Assembly: GCA_002897675.1 (NCBI GenBank)
Contig: BDSU01000043.1
Location: 1-48,128 of the forward strand
DNA length: 48,128 bases
Origin: a bacterium BMS3Abin02
GTDB taxonomy: Bacteria; Actinomycetota; Acidimicrobiia; Spongiisociales; UBA4744
Direction: 5' to 3'
In this document: positions 1-10,259 of the stretch, in pieces
Layout of the letters: the number at the start of each line of letters is the position of its first letter
Numbering within the stretch: position 1 is the first letter of the stretch
Program-made: the position numbers and the translations under genes
The notes under the pieces: model-generated
Told to the model about the DNA's origin: nothing
The model's database searches: none
What the model saw: the letters and a program-made list of their open reading frames with translations, nothing else

Positions 1-80
1 GCCCCTGCTCGCCGGAGAGCGGCGACCACCGATGCGGTGTTGGCCGTGCCGGTGGGGACGATCAGAACGGTCTCGCTCAT
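1..80 (-). CDS. hisH: Imidazole glycerol phosphate synthase subunit HisH, N-terminal fragment
   Basis: Only the first 26 or so codons lie in the window; the gene continues past base 1. The ATG at 80-78 overlaps the TGA of hisB in an ATGA, which points to translational coupling. The visible N-terminus (MSETVLIVPTGTANTASVV) fits HisH, the glutamine amidotransferase subunit that feeds ammonia to HisF, and hisH commonly follows hisB. The catalytic triad lies outside the window, so the call rests on the short N-terminus and the operon position. Confidence 0.75.
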   Translation of the reverse strand, partial: MSETVLIVPTGTANTASVVAALRRAG

Positions 81-661
81 CGCAAGGTCCCCTTGGTACT
101 CGGCACGTCGCTGCCTGCCACGCTCACCGCAGACCGCAAGGCGAGAGCCACCGCCTTGAACGCGGCCTCCGCCATGTGGTGGTTGTTCTCGCCTCGGATC
201 AGATCGACATGAAGCGCCATGCGCGCCTCCACCGCCATCGAAACCAGGAAGTGCCGTATGTTCTCGGTTGCGAGATCACCGATGGTCTCCCTCGTGAACG
301 GGATCTCAACCTCTGCCCATCCTCGGCCCGAGAGGTCGACGACCGCTCGGCACAGTGACTCGTCGAGCGGCGCATAGGCAAAGCCGAACCGCGTGATTCC
401 GGTCCGGTCGGTCAACGCCTCGTCGATGGCGCTCCCGATGACGATCCCACAGTCCTCGGCTGTGTGGTGATCGTCGACACGCACGTCTCCTCGGGCAGTG
501 AGATCGAGATCGAATCTTGCGTGCCTGGCAAGAGTGGACAGCATGTGGTCCAGAAAGCCCACTCCCGTATCCACCTCGGATCGTCCGGTCCCATCGAGGC
601 CGATCGAGCCCACGATGTCGACCTCTTGGGTCTTGCGTGCGAAATCGGCCGTCCTGCTCAT
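77..661 (-). CDS. hisB: Imidazoleglycerol-phosphate dehydratase HisB
   Basis: This 194-residue protein is the normal length for monofunctional HisB, which dehydrates imidazole glycerol phosphate to imidazole acetol phosphate. Two metal-binding repeats are visible: DDHHTAEDCGI near residues 63-73 and ENNHHMAEAAFKA near residues 158-170. The GTGRSEVDTGVGFLDHML segment is also typical. There is no N-terminal phosphatase domain as in the bifunctional enterobacterial enzyme; in this operon the phosphatase candidate is instead fused to the neighbouring HisC. The start overlaps the stop of hisC::HAD in an ATGA at 658-661, and the stop overlaps hisH the same way. Confidence 0.97.
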   Translation of the reverse strand: MSRTADFARKTQEVDIVGSIGLDGTGRSEVDTGVGFLDHMLSTLARHARFDLDLTARGDVRVDDHHTAEDCGIVIGSAIDEALTDRTGITRFGFAYAPLDESLCRAVVDLSGRGWAEVEIPFTRETIGDLATENIRHFLVSMAVEARMALHVDLIRGENNHHMAEAAFKAVALALRSAVSVAGSDVPSTKGTLR

Positions 662-2178
662 GAAAGGAGCCCTTCCAGTTCCGAGACCGACCCGAGGATC
701 CGTGCGGTTCCGCCCAGAGACCGTCGAGACCGGTTCGGGTCGTCGCCAGGTGCAACGACTCCGATCGGAACCACTCCTGCGCCTCTTGCCGCGGCCACGT
801 CATCAGGCGTGCCCCCAACCATCCAAGCCCTGTCGACACCGAGACGCTCCAGAGCCAACCGGATCGGCGCGGAGTCCGGTTTCGAACGGGCATCCTCTCT
901 GGTGACCAGAGCCGAGATCGAATCCAACATCCCGAACCGGGCGAGGAACTCCTCGGCGTCAGACTTTGGCCGTCCCGTCACGACACCTATGGGAAGCATC
1001 TCCGCCCACCGCTCCAACATGGTGGAATCCACAAGTGCCTCCTCGCGTGGCTCGAGGCCCCCGAGCCCGTCGACTCCGACGCTCGCCGCGGTTTCGACGA
1101 CCGCCGTCACCCGAGAGTCGGCAACGTCGGCGAGGACACCGTCGAGGTCGAACAACAGGGCTTCGGGAGCGACGGCCGACAGTAGGGTGTGGACCAGACG
1201 CTCGAACCGAGGCTGATCGCCGGGCAGCGTGATCCGCAGATAGTCTCCGAGCCCGGGACGATCCGGAAACCTTCGCAGCGCAACTCCCAGAGACGCAGCA
1301 ACAGAAAGCACCCACTCCGCGGCATCGAATCGAGCCAAGAGAAAGTTGGCCTGAGACGGCAATGTGATGATGCCGTGCGAATCGAGGATCCCCGCCAACG
1401 TATCTCGTTGAGATCTCACGTTGCCGATGAACTCGGCGACCTCGTCTCGATCGTTCAGACGCGCGATCGCGAGAGATGCCGAGAGCCCAGACACCGAGTA
1501 CGGATTCCCGTACGCCGCCAGCTCCGTGACCAGCTCGGTCGAACCCAGTACATAGCCGACCCGCAGACCGGCCAGACCCCACGCTTTGGAGAGGGTGCGG
1601 ATGATGACAACATTCTCCATTTCGAGAGCGGCACGGGTCAGGCCGTGCTCGGCAAAGTCTTCATACACGGCGTCTAATACGAGCAGCCGCGCTCTCGCCG
1701 CCAGCTCGCCCAGGGCGGCTTCGTCGATCACACCGCCCGTCGGGTTGTTCGGTGAGACCACGAACACGAGGTCCGTGTCGTCCGAGATGGCGTCTATGAC
1801 AGCTTCGACCGGAAAGGCGCCTTGCCACCAGGGCACCTCGACCAGCCGGCCTCCAACCTGGTCGGCATAGCGGGGGATCATCACGAAGCTTGGATACGTG
1901 GCTACCGCGTTTCGACCTGGACCCATATGTGCGAGGAAACACCTGAAGAGGGCATCGTCCGCACCGGCGGTCACCAGCACCTGATCGGTTTCGACTCCGT
2001 AGAGCTCGCGGATGCTCTCTCTCAGCGCAGACGTCTCCGGGTATCGACTCACCAGGCTCGACTCGTTGGAGATGTTGCTCAGCAAAGAAACCGATGGCGG
2101 TTGCCCTTCATTCTTCGACAGGTCCAGATCGATCGGACACTCGGACACGGGATGCGAATATGCGGTGGGACGGCTCAT
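658..2178 (-). CDS. hisC: HisC-like aminotransferase fused to a HAD-family phosphatase domain
   Basis: This 506-residue protein has two domains. Residues 1-335 form a fold-type I PLP aminotransferase of the histidinol-phosphate aminotransferase family: SPNNPTGG at 142-149, an Asp-Tyr pair in LDAVYEDF near 168-175, and the PLP lysine K198 in TLSKAWGLAGLRVGY. Residues 338-506 form a HAD hydrolase: LLFDLDGVLAD (nucleophile D344, acid/base D346), VVTGRP with T401, K433 in SKPD, and VGGTPDD at 454-460. In that last motif the usual VGDT aspartate is Gly456, while D459 and D460 remain. HisC makes histidinol phosphate and the next step needs a phosphatase, so the fused HAD domain is a natural histidinol-phosphatase candidate (inference). 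A related HAD clade is known fused to HisB in an oomycete. ATGA overlaps link it to hisG and hisB. Confidence 0.9.
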   Translation of the reverse strand: MSRPTAYSHPVSECPIDLDLSKNEGQPPSVSLLSNISNESSLVSRYPETSALRESIRELYGVETDQVLVTAGADDALFRCFLAHMGPGRNAVATYPSFVMIPRYADQVGGRLVEVPWWQGAFPVEAVIDAISDDTDLVFVVSPNNPTGGVIDEAALGELAARARLLVLDAVYEDFAEHGLTRAALEMENVVIIRTLSKAWGLAGLRVGYVLGSTELVTELAAYGNPYSVSGLSASLAIARLNDRDEVAEFIGNVRSQRDTLAGILDSHGIITLPSQANFLLARFDAAEWVLSVAASLGVALRRFPDRPGLGDYLRITLPGDQPRFERLVHTLLSAVAPEALLFDLDGVLADVADSRVTAVVETAASVGVDGLGGLEPREEALVDSTMLERWAEMLPIGVVTGRPKSDAEEFLARFGMLDSISALVTREDARSKPDSAPIRLALERLGVDRAWMVGGTPDDVAAARGAGVVPIGVVAPGDDPNRSRRSLGGTARILGSVSELEGLLS

Positions 2179-3050
2179 GGGACGATCTGCTCCAGTCTCG
2201 AGACAGCGATATCCGTTGCCTCACGTTCTTTCAGTAGGGGTATCAGCGCCGGCAGTTCGGAACGAGGCACCGCGGCCTTCACCGCCATGCCGCTGTCACC
2301 GTGCAGACGAGCAATGGTCGGTTCACGCATGCGCGGGAGAATCTCGATGATCCGCTCGAGGTATTGGGCAGACACGTTGAACTCGACCATCACTCGTCGT
2401 CTCGCCTCGAGCACCGACTGCAAGCTCAACACCAGACCGTCGATCGCCGCCATCTTCGCCGGCGAGTCCAGTACCTGAGGACTGGCGTACAACCGAGTCG
2501 ACGATGTGATCAACTCGTCCACAACTGCAAGGCCGTTGGCGGAAAGCGTCTCCCCTGTGGCAGTGTTGTCGACGATGACATCGGCGTCCTCGGGCGGAAA
2601 CACTTCCGTCGCCCCGTACGAGTGGACGAACGTGGCGTTCAGACCGCGCTCGGCTATCCAGCGGCGGGACAACCGCTCGTACTCACTGGCAACCGTCAAC
2701 CGCCGCTTCGGAAGACGACCATCCTCGAGAAGCGCCAGTGGGGCAGCAGCAATGAGACGTACCGGGTCGAGACCCGTGTCCAGCATTTCGACGAGTTCGG
2801 CGTTCTTCTCGGCCACCCAGTCGGCGCCGGCGAATCCGATATCGCGCGAGCCTGCCGCCAGCATCTCCACGATGTTCTGCGGTTTGAGGAGCTTGACCTC
2901 GTACCCGGGAACCGACAGCTGGGGTCGGTAGCCGCGGCCACTGCTACGAAGCTGCAGACCCGCGTCCGCAAGGAGGTTCACAACTCCCTCCTCGATGCGG
3001 CCCTTGGGCACCGCAAGGTGAAGAAGGTCTTGTGACTTGGATAGTGTCAT
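2175..3050 (-). CDS. hisG: ATP phosphoribosyltransferase HisG
   Basis: HisG catalyses the first committed step of histidine synthesis, joining ATP and PRPP. The protein begins with LHLAVPKGRIEEGV and shows the conserved GFAGADWV segment and the PRPP-site motif DADVIVDNTATGETL. The length of about 291 residues and the C-terminal ACT-like region (VEFNVSAQYLERIIEILPRM) indicate the long, histidine-inhibited form. I place the start at the ATG at 3050, just before the conserved region, with a GGAAAG-like site upstream; an in-frame extension to 3098 would run into the terminator of the leader. It is the first structural gene after the His attenuator, and its stop overlaps hisC in an ATGA. Confidence 0.95.
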   Translation of the reverse strand: MTLSKSQDLLHLAVPKGRIEEGVVNLLADAGLQLRSSGRGYRPQLSVPGYEVKLLKPQNIVEMLAAGSRDIGFAGADWVAEKNAELVEMLDTGLDPVRLIAAAPLALLEDGRLPKRRLTVASEYERLSRRWIAERGLNATFVHSYGATEVFPPEDADVIVDNTATGETLSANGLAVVDELITSSTRLYASPQVLDSPAKMAAIDGLVLSLQSVLEARRRVMVEFNVSAQYLERIIEILPRMREPTIARLHGDSGMAVKAAVPRSELPALIPLLKEREATDIAVSRLEQIVP

Positions 3051-3089
3051 CTGGGCTCTTTCCCGCCGGCAGCGTCCGGGTGCTTGCCC

Positions 3090-3120
3090 AATAAACAAGA
3101 AACCGACCGCTGAGGTCGGC
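3090..3120 (-). terminator. Intrinsic terminator of the his attenuator
   Basis: On the minus strand CCGACC (3119-3114), a five-base loop and GGTCGG (3108-3103) form a six-bp GC-rich hairpin, followed by the U-rich tract TTTCTTGTTTATT. It lies between the His leader ORF and hisG, so it would stop transcription before the operon. The same GGTCGG sequence also occurs upstream at 3168-3163, overlapping the 3' codons of the leader ORF. That copy can pair with CCGACC and block the terminator, which is the classical antiterminator arrangement. Confidence 0.88.
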
Positions 3121-3158
3121 GTTTGTGTCCTTGGCTGGCTATCGCTAGTTGAACACCA

Positions 3159-3215
3159 TCAACCGACCCGATTCGGGTGGTGGTGATGATGAAACTCAGC
3201 AAATCGTCTGCTCAT
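3159..3215 (-). CDS. hisL: Histidine operon leader peptide (five consecutive His codons)
   Basis: An 18-codon ORF read on the minus strand encodes MSRRFAEFHHHHHPNRVG. The five His codons (CAT CAT CAC CAC CAC) occupy 3191-3177. It lies about 110 bases ahead of hisG and just ahead of an intrinsic terminator. A ribosome stalled for His-tRNA would leave GGTCGG at 3168-3163 free to pair with 3119-3114 and prevent the terminator. A ribosome reaching the TGA at 3161-3159 would cover that strand and let the terminator form. No clear Shine-Dalgarno site precedes the ATG; it lies nine bases after a -10 box, so translation is probably leaderless or nearly so. Function is inferred from the well-known his attenuators. 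Confidence 0.92.
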   Translation of the reverse strand: MSRRFAEFHHHHHPNRVG

Positions 3216-3224
3216 TGTCCGAGG

Positions 3225-3253
3225 ACGCTAGCCCATCTCGAACCGAACCGCAA
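3225..3253 (-). promoter_or_regulatory. Promoter of the his operon
   Basis: The minus strand carries TTGCGG (3253-3248), a 17-bp spacer and TAGCGT (3230-3225), followed by nine bases and then the leader ATG. This fits a principal-sigma promoter whose transcript starts at or just before the leader ORF. The trp and met leaders show the same layout. Confidence 0.7.
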
Positions 3254-3389
3254 CAGAACGTCGCCAGACACAACCGCTGATCCGCCAGGCGTCGCCGACG
3301 AACCGAACCTCTGCACTTCCTCGGGGCAACCCGTGCAAGCGCCGGTGATGGCCGGTTCATCGACACCACGAACGTTGTCCGCCGGGGCA

Positions 3390-5764
<2,375 letters not shown>

Positions 5765-5785
5765 CTACTCCCTCCCTGATCCTGA

Positions 5786-5837
5786 CCAAGGTTCGGGCCT
5801 TGGGAGCGGTGCCGATGAACGAAAAAGGTCCGCTCCC
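5786..5837 (-). promoter_or_regulatory. Two overlapping hairpins before metY
   Basis: Reading the minus strand, GGGAGCGG (5837-5830) can pair with CCGCTCCC (5809-5802), and CCAAGG (5803-5798) can pair with CCTTGG (5791-5786). The two hairpins share bases 5802-5803, and the first also reuses the 3' arm of the terminator at 5822-5851. They may shape access to the metY ribosome site or protect the read-through mRNA. No known riboswitch fold was recognised here. Confidence 0.4.
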
Positions 5838-5851
5838 GTTGCCGGTGCGGA
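5822..5851 (-). terminator. Candidate intrinsic terminator of the met leader
   Basis: On the minus strand TCCGC (5851-5847) pairs with GCGGA (5833-5829), and inside it CCG-GCAA-CGG forms a second short stem closed by a GNRA-type loop, with a small internal loop between. CC and TTTTT follow at 5828-5822. The 5' arm CGCACCGG (5849-5842) can instead pair with CCGTGCG (5896-5890) inside the leader ORF, allowing one bulge; that would be the antiterminator. The stem is weaker than those of his and trp. Confidence 0.6.
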
Positions 5852-5875
5852 TCGTCGTTTTGCGTTGGTGGTTGC

Positions 5876-5944
5876 TTACGCGTCGATGTCGCACGGCTCG
5901 AGACAAGCCATGCAAATCATTCGGGCGATGGGGACAACCTTCAT
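5876..5944 (-). CDS. Cys/Met-rich leader ORF of metYX
   Basis: A 22-codon ORF starts MKVVPIAR and continues with MICMACLEPC, giving Cys codons 11, 14 and 18 and Met codons 9 and 12. It sits between a good promoter and a terminator-like hairpin ahead of metY. Segment AGCCGTGC (5898-5891) can pair either back with GCATGGCT (5913-5906) or forward with the terminator 5' arm, so the order of alternative stems matches a leader-peptide attenuator. Stalling at the Met or Cys codons would favour read-through. The ATG lies ten bases after the -10 box, with no Shine-Dalgarno site. A later start at codon 9 or 12 is possible. Cysteine-responsive leader ORFs are known in actinobacteria; which amino acid is sensed here is not settled by the sequence. 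Confidence 0.6.
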   Translation of the reverse strand: MKVVPIARMICMACLEPCDIDA

Positions 5945-5954
5945 CTGGCGAACG

Positions 5955-5983
5955 ATCGTACACAACGTGGCCACGCTCGTCAA
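5955..5983 (-). promoter_or_regulatory. Promoter of metYX
   Basis: The minus strand carries TTGACG (5983-5978), a 17-bp spacer and TACGAT (5960-5955). This is close to the principal-sigma consensus. The leader ATG begins ten bases after the -10 box, as in the trp operon. Confidence 0.75.
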
Positions 5984-6114
5984 CGAACAAGTCCAAAGCG
6001 ACCGATCGAAGCGGATAAGACACCGGCAGGGTCGCAGGGACTTTCGACGATCTTGCGGCAGCCGGCCGGCGGATCGGCGGGGTGGGTCTGCCTGTGGTTT
6101 GTTGTGGGTGACAG

Positions 6115-7164
6115 TCAGGCGATAGTGACGTCGGCGTCCAGGTAGACGTCCTGAATGGCGTTGAGCAGCTCGACACCCTCGGCCATCGGACGCTGAAATG
6201 CCTTACGCCCACTGATCAGACCCGACCCGCCTGCCCGCTTGTTGATAACCGCGGTACGTACCGCCTGCTCGAAGTCGCCGACACCCGAAGACGCCCCACC
6301 CGAGTTGATCAGACCAACCCGACCCATATAACAGTTCGCGACCTGCCATCTCGTGAGATCGATCGGATGATCAGTCGTCAACTCCTCATACACCCTCGGA
6401 TCCGTCTTACCGAAACCGACAGCCAGATAACCCCCATTGGACTCAGGCTGCTTCTGCTTGATGATATCGGCCCCGATCGTGACCCCGATATGGTTCGCCT
6501 GACCGGTCAGATCCGCCGACGCCTCATAATTCGTACCATCCACCGTAAACGCGCCGTTCCGCACATAACACCACAGCACCGTGAACATACCCAACCGATG
6601 AGCAACCTCAAACGCCTCAGACACCTCCTGGAGCTGACGCATCGACTCCTGAGAACCAAAATAGATCGTGGCACCAACACCCGCAGCACCAAGATCGAAC
6701 GCCTTCTCCACCGACCCGAACATCACCTGGTCATAAGTGGCCGGATAGGTGAGAAGCTCATTGTGATTGACCTTGACGATGAACGGAATCCTATGCGCAT
6801 ACCACCGCGACACCGCGCCAAGCACACCAAACGTGCTGGCCACCGCATTACAGCCACCCTCAATCGCCAACTCGACGATATTCCTCGGGTCGAAATAGGC
6901 AGGATTCGGAGCAAACGACGCCGCCCCAGAATGCTCAATCCCCTGATCAACCGGCAAGATCGAAATGTACCCGGTCCCCCCCAACCTCCCATGGTCATAC
7001 AACGACTGCAAACTGCGCAACACCTGCGGTGACCGGTCGGTCTGCACAACCACCCGATCGATGAAGTCAGGACCAGGCAACTCCAAATCCTCCTTCAAGA
7101 TACCCCTCGACTCATGCGTCAACAGATCCTCAGCATCATCACCAAGCAACCTCTCCAAATCCAT
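6115..7164 (-). CDS. fbaB: Class I (DhnA/FbaB-type) fructose-bisphosphate aldolase
   Basis: The 349-residue protein matches the archaeal-type class I aldolases of the DeoC/FbaB family, which cleave fructose 1,6-bisphosphate through a lysine Schiff base and need no metal. Visible family blocks are [16 protein letters not shown] near the N-terminus, [22 protein letters not shown], the active-site stretch [12 protein letters not shown], and the phosphate-binding [11 protein letters not shown] and [19 protein letters not shown] near the end. The ATG at 7164 is preceded by GGAGGTGA; the frame is open to 7215 but without such a site. A TATA-like CATAAT at 7207-7202 may be its -10 box. Codon choice looks less GC-biased than in neighbours, perhaps because of high expression. 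Confidence 0.9.
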   Translation of the reverse strand: MDLERLLGDDAEDLLTHESRGILKEDLELPGPDFIDRVVVQTDRSPQVLRSLQSLYDHGRLGGTGYISILPVDQGIEHSGAASFAPNPAYFDPRNIVELAIEGGCNAVASTFGVLGAVSRWYAHRIPFIVKVNHNELLTYPATYDQVMFGSVEKAFDLGAAGVGATIYFGSQESMRQLQEVSEAFEVAHRLGMFTVLWCYVRNGAFTVDGTNYEASADLTGQANHIGVTIGADIIKQKQPESNGGYLAVGFGKTDPRVYEELTTDHPIDLTRWQVANCYMGRVGLINSGGASSGVGDFEQAVRTAVINKRAGGSGLISGRKAFQRPMAEGVELLNAIQDVYLDADVTIA

Positions 7165-7330
7165 GACGTCACCTCCATCGTCGACAAAACAAATCCCACC
7201 CATTATGACCCACAACGGAAGTCGCGCACCAAACCGACGAGCGAGAGGCCCCGCTCCTCATCCCATCATGTGAGGCTGACGGCCCCACACCGCGGTCGCT
7301 CGGTTCGGATCGCGAGCTTGGTCCGGCTGG

Positions 7331-8035
7331 TCAGATGGCTCGGTCGATTTCGGCCAGGTGGGCGTTGAAGTCGGCCTGGGGGTCTTTCCTGCGTTTGGAG
7401 AGGAACGAGTCGAGTTCGAACGCATCCCCCAGGGCAGTCCCTGAGGCGATTTCGCGAGCCAACGCCTCTTCTTGTCGCAAAGCGACCGCGGCATGGTCGA
7501 AGACTGCTTCGAGATCGTCGCCCTCGAGGATGACCAGACCGTCTGCGTCTCCGAACACCCACATACCCGGAGTCACGGTGGCTCCGCCGATCGACACGAG
7601 CCCCCCAACGATACCGATGCCTTTCATGGCAGCCGGAACCTTGAGCGGACCGACCGGGTAGCAACCTCGACAATGGACTGAAATCCGCAGATCAACCAGC
7701 TCGACGATGTCTCGCACCAGGCCGTCAACCACAAACCCCGCCAACCCTTTCCGGACCGCCTCGGTTCCGATCAGATCCCCGATCAGCGCCACATCCGCAG
7801 TGTGGTTGGCGATCACGACAACGTCGTTCGGCGCGGCGCGGTGGACCGCCTCCAGAATGGAAACCAGATCGTTGTTCGCTTCGACCGTGATCGCCGGACC
7901 GGCCAACCTGCCGTGTACGTCGAGAGGCCGTAGCCCTGACGACGGCAGCCCCACCTCGATCCCGGCCCGGAACGCAGCGTCGGCCAGCAGCGATGTGCCG
8001 TACTGCTCCCTGAACAGATACGAATAGTCACTCAT
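7331..8035 (-). CDS. RraA-family protein (possible 4-hydroxy-4-methyl-2-oxoglutarate aldolase type)
   Basis: The 234-residue protein has the RraA/HMG-aldolase-like fold signature: GRLAGPAITVEANND, then DVALIGDLIGTEAVRKGLAGFVVDGLVRDIVEL, and GPLKVPAAMKGIGIVGG. The GDL and VVDGLVRD segments supply the metal and pyruvate-site residues in aldolases of this family. Members act as aldolases or oxaloacetate decarboxylases, or, in E. coli, inhibit RNase E; no specific substrate can be read from this sequence. A tail of about 60 residues after WVFGDADGLVILE is charged and helical. The ATG at 8035 follows a GGAAGGAGA site, so I prefer it to in-frame starts further upstream. Confidence 0.85.
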   Translation of the reverse strand: MSDYSYLFREQYGTSLLADAAFRAGIEVGLPSSGLRPLDVHGRLAGPAITVEANNDLVSILEAVHRAAPNDVVVIANHTADVALIGDLIGTEAVRKGLAGFVVDGLVRDIVELVDLRISVHCRGCYPVGPLKVPAAMKGIGIVGGLVSIGGATVTPGMWVFGDADGLVILEGDDLEAVFDHAAVALRQEEALAREIASGTALGDAFELDSFLSKRRKDPQADFNAHLAEIDRAI

Positions 8036-8410
8036 GGTTCTCCTTCCGGCATGTCCATCCCCAGGCGGCAATCGGACTGGGCTCGATACCCTGGCGCTGC
8101 TCAACCGAGAACACTACGAAACCGCCCCACATCGTCAGTCGACTGCGGTCGCAAGGATGAGTCGCTTGGCGTCACTCCTCCCCATCGAAGGCTAACGCTC
8201 GGGCTTCATCCTCATCGAGCTCGGTGCGCCATCACAATCGTTCACCGCCCTCGTGCAGACACGCCGCCGCCGACGGGCGACGATATCGATGCCGACACAA
8301 GCTCCCACGTCAGACGTCCTCCTCCCGGACGAGACAGGGCAACCGGCGTGATGACCGAGTCACCAACCAGCAGGAAGACGCACTCGCGATCGGCGCGATT
8401 GCGCTCCATC
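8036..8410. other. Intergenic region, no gene recognised
   Basis: About 375 bases between the RraA-family gene and the deleted SDR gene. Short open frames occur on both strands, but none has a family motif together with a ribosome site. No terminator or repeat was seen. It could hold eroded coding sequence, given the broken neighbour. Confidence 0.4.
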
Positions 8411-8962
8411 TCATCGCAGGTGGATGATGTTGCCGGTGATGAGTCGGGCATGATCGGATGCGAGATGGGCGATGACGTCGGCGACCTCCTCAGGCTGAGC
8501 GACGTGGATGAGCGTGGAGCTGTCAACGACGGCTTGGCGGACCTGGTCGGTGACCCACCCGGTGTCGGTGACCGGCGGGGAGACGACATTGGCGGTGATG
8601 CCCCGACCGGTCGCGCTGTTCACCAGAATGTCGACCGGACCGACCGCCTCCTCGGCGGCATCGAAGAGCAACCCGGGGGAGCCCTCGGCGGCAAGGTCGG
8701 CTTCGACAGCCACCGCATTCGCACCGGCATCGCCGATTGCTCGAAGAACATGCTCTACGTCACGAGCACGGTCGCGTCGACAGGAATCCAAGATCCCGGG
8801 ATCAGCCGCAGCCTCGACACGAAGATACGTGACAAGCCCCGAAGTGCCATGGGCGGCAAGACAACAGGCGGTGGCCGCACCGATGCCGTGATTGGCACCG
8901 GTGACCACCGTCAGACGACCAGACAGATCAACGAACGGGAATGAGCAAACACGAGACGACAT
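8411..8962 (-). pseudogene. Short-chain dehydrogenase/reductase with the catalytic core deleted
   Basis: The reading frame encodes 183 residues with an SDR beginning and end but no middle. The N-terminus has the cofactor motif TVVTGANHGIGAATA (near residues 17-31) and the mid-sheet VDILVN. The frame then jumps directly to SATGRGITANVVSPPVTDTGW and ends in LITGNIIHLR, which are C-terminal SDR features. The stretch that normally carries the catalytic Ser and the YxxxK motif, about 60-70 residues, is missing, and typical SDRs are near 250 residues. The frame stays open, so a product may be made, but it should not be catalytically active. TGGAGG lies seven bases before the ATG at 8962. It reads as an in-frame internal deletion. 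Confidence 0.7.
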
Positions 8963-9188
8963 CAACAAGCCTCCAAGCCGGACACGGAGCCAACGATGGG
9001 AGAGGAGATCCGAGTCGCCACATGCTGAGGCGTACCGTGGCGCTTCCTACGCCAAGATGACCGCACCTGCCGGCAATTCGGGCATGGGAGCGTCCTTGTG
9101 GGGGACCCGTCCGCGAGAGACGGGGATCGAGTTCCTCGGCTCCCGAACCGCGACTGGTCCCGGCAACGGGCTCAGCCCATGCCGAGAT

Positions 9189-10259
9189 TCAGGACCGACC
9201 GGGCGAGCGCTGAGCCCTCTCATCGGTCACGGGCTCGTTCGGAGGTGAGACGTGACGATCCACGGCTGCAGCGACCCGTCGCAGCTCATTCATCATCGAG
9301 GCAAATCCTTCCAGGGTCAGACTCTGCTTGCCGTCACTGAGTGCCGAGTCCGGGTCGTTGTGAACTTCGACGATGACCCCGTCGGCCCCCGCAGCGACGG
9401 CCGCTCGAGCGAGATACGGAACCAGGCTCCGCTCCCCGGCCGCATGACTGGGATCCACGATCACAGGAAGGTGGGTCCGTAGTTTGAGCACCGGCACGGC
9501 ACTCACGTCGAGAGTATTGCGCGTGGCCGTCTCGAACGTCCTGATCCCCCGCTCGCAAAGGACGACTCTGGGATTGCCGGCTGCCACGACATACTCGGCC
9601 GCCAAGAGAAGCTCTTCGATCGTGGACGCGATGCCTCGTTTGAGGAGGACCGGACGCGGCTGTGCGCCGACCTCGGAGAGCAATCTGAAGTTCTGCATGT
9701 TCCGGGCTCCGATCTGAAGCACGTCGGCGTAACGACCGACCAGCCCGACGTCTTCCGGGGCGACCACTTCGGTGATGACCGGCAAGCCCGTCTCCTCGCG
9801 GGCTTGGGCCAACAGCACCAGCCCTTCCTCACCGAGGCCCTGGAAGCTGTACGGCGAGCTGCGAGGCTTGAAAGCGCCTCCCCGGAGCATCCGGGCCCCG
9901 GCACGCGCCACTGCCGCGCCCACGGCGGATAGCTGATCCTTGCTCTCGACCGAACACGGCCCGGCCATCACCACGACCTCGTCCCCGCCGATTCGCAGGT
10001 CCCCGATCCTGATCTCCGAGGGTTCAGGATGGTGCTCTCTGGAGACCTGCGGGTACGGCGGCGCCGTGGCGCGAATCTCGGCCACTCCTGGCATCTCGGC
10101 GAGATCCACAGTGAGAGCGAGCGCATCACCACCGATGAGCCCGATGTGGGTCTCCTCACCGATCTCGGTCACCAACGGCCGCCCCCCTTGCCGTTCGATG
10201 AGACGGACCACCGCTGCCTTGTTCTTTAGTGAGCAGTTCTTCTCCAGGACGACGATCAC
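9189..10259 (-). CDS. aroF: DAHP synthase (type I beta, with N-terminal ferredoxin-like domain)
   Basis: The 356-residue enzyme condenses PEP and erythrose 4-phosphate, the entry step of the shikimate pathway. Residues 1-70 form the ferredoxin-like domain that mediates aromatic feedback control in the Thermotoga-type enzyme. The catalytic barrel follows, with [52 protein letters not shown] and a late [17 protein letters not shown]. No chorismate mutase domain is attached. It is the last gene of the trp operon, and its ATG overlaps the trpA stop in an ATGA at 10256-10259, so its expression should follow tryptophan control. Confidence 0.95.
   Translation of the reverse strand: MIVVLEKNCSLKNKAAVVRLIERQGGRPLVTEIGEETHIGLIGGDALALTVDLAEMPGVAEIRATAPPYPQVSREHHPEPSEIRIGDLRIGGDEVVVMAGPCSVESKDQLSAVGAAVARAGARMLRGGAFKPRSSPYSFQGLGEEGLVLLAQAREETGLPVITEVVAPEDVGLVGRYADVLQIGARNMQNFRLLSEVGAQPRPVLLKRGIASTIEELLLAAEYVVAAGNPRVVLCERGIRTFETATRNTLDVSAVPVLKLRTHLPVIVDPSHAAGERSLVPYLARAAVAAGADGVIVEVHNDPDSALSDGKQSLTLEGFASMMNELRRVAAAVDRHVSPPNEPVTDERAQRSPGRS

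Noticed and set aside
3090-3253. T-box riboswitch upstream of hisG
   Set aside because: No T-box sequence and no specifier loop seen; the run of His codons in a translated frame is a better explanation.
5765-6000. SAM riboswitch upstream of metY
   Set aside because: I looked for the SAM-I, SAM-II and SAM-IV cores and did not find them; the leader ORF plus terminator explains the region better. A covariance-model search would settle it.
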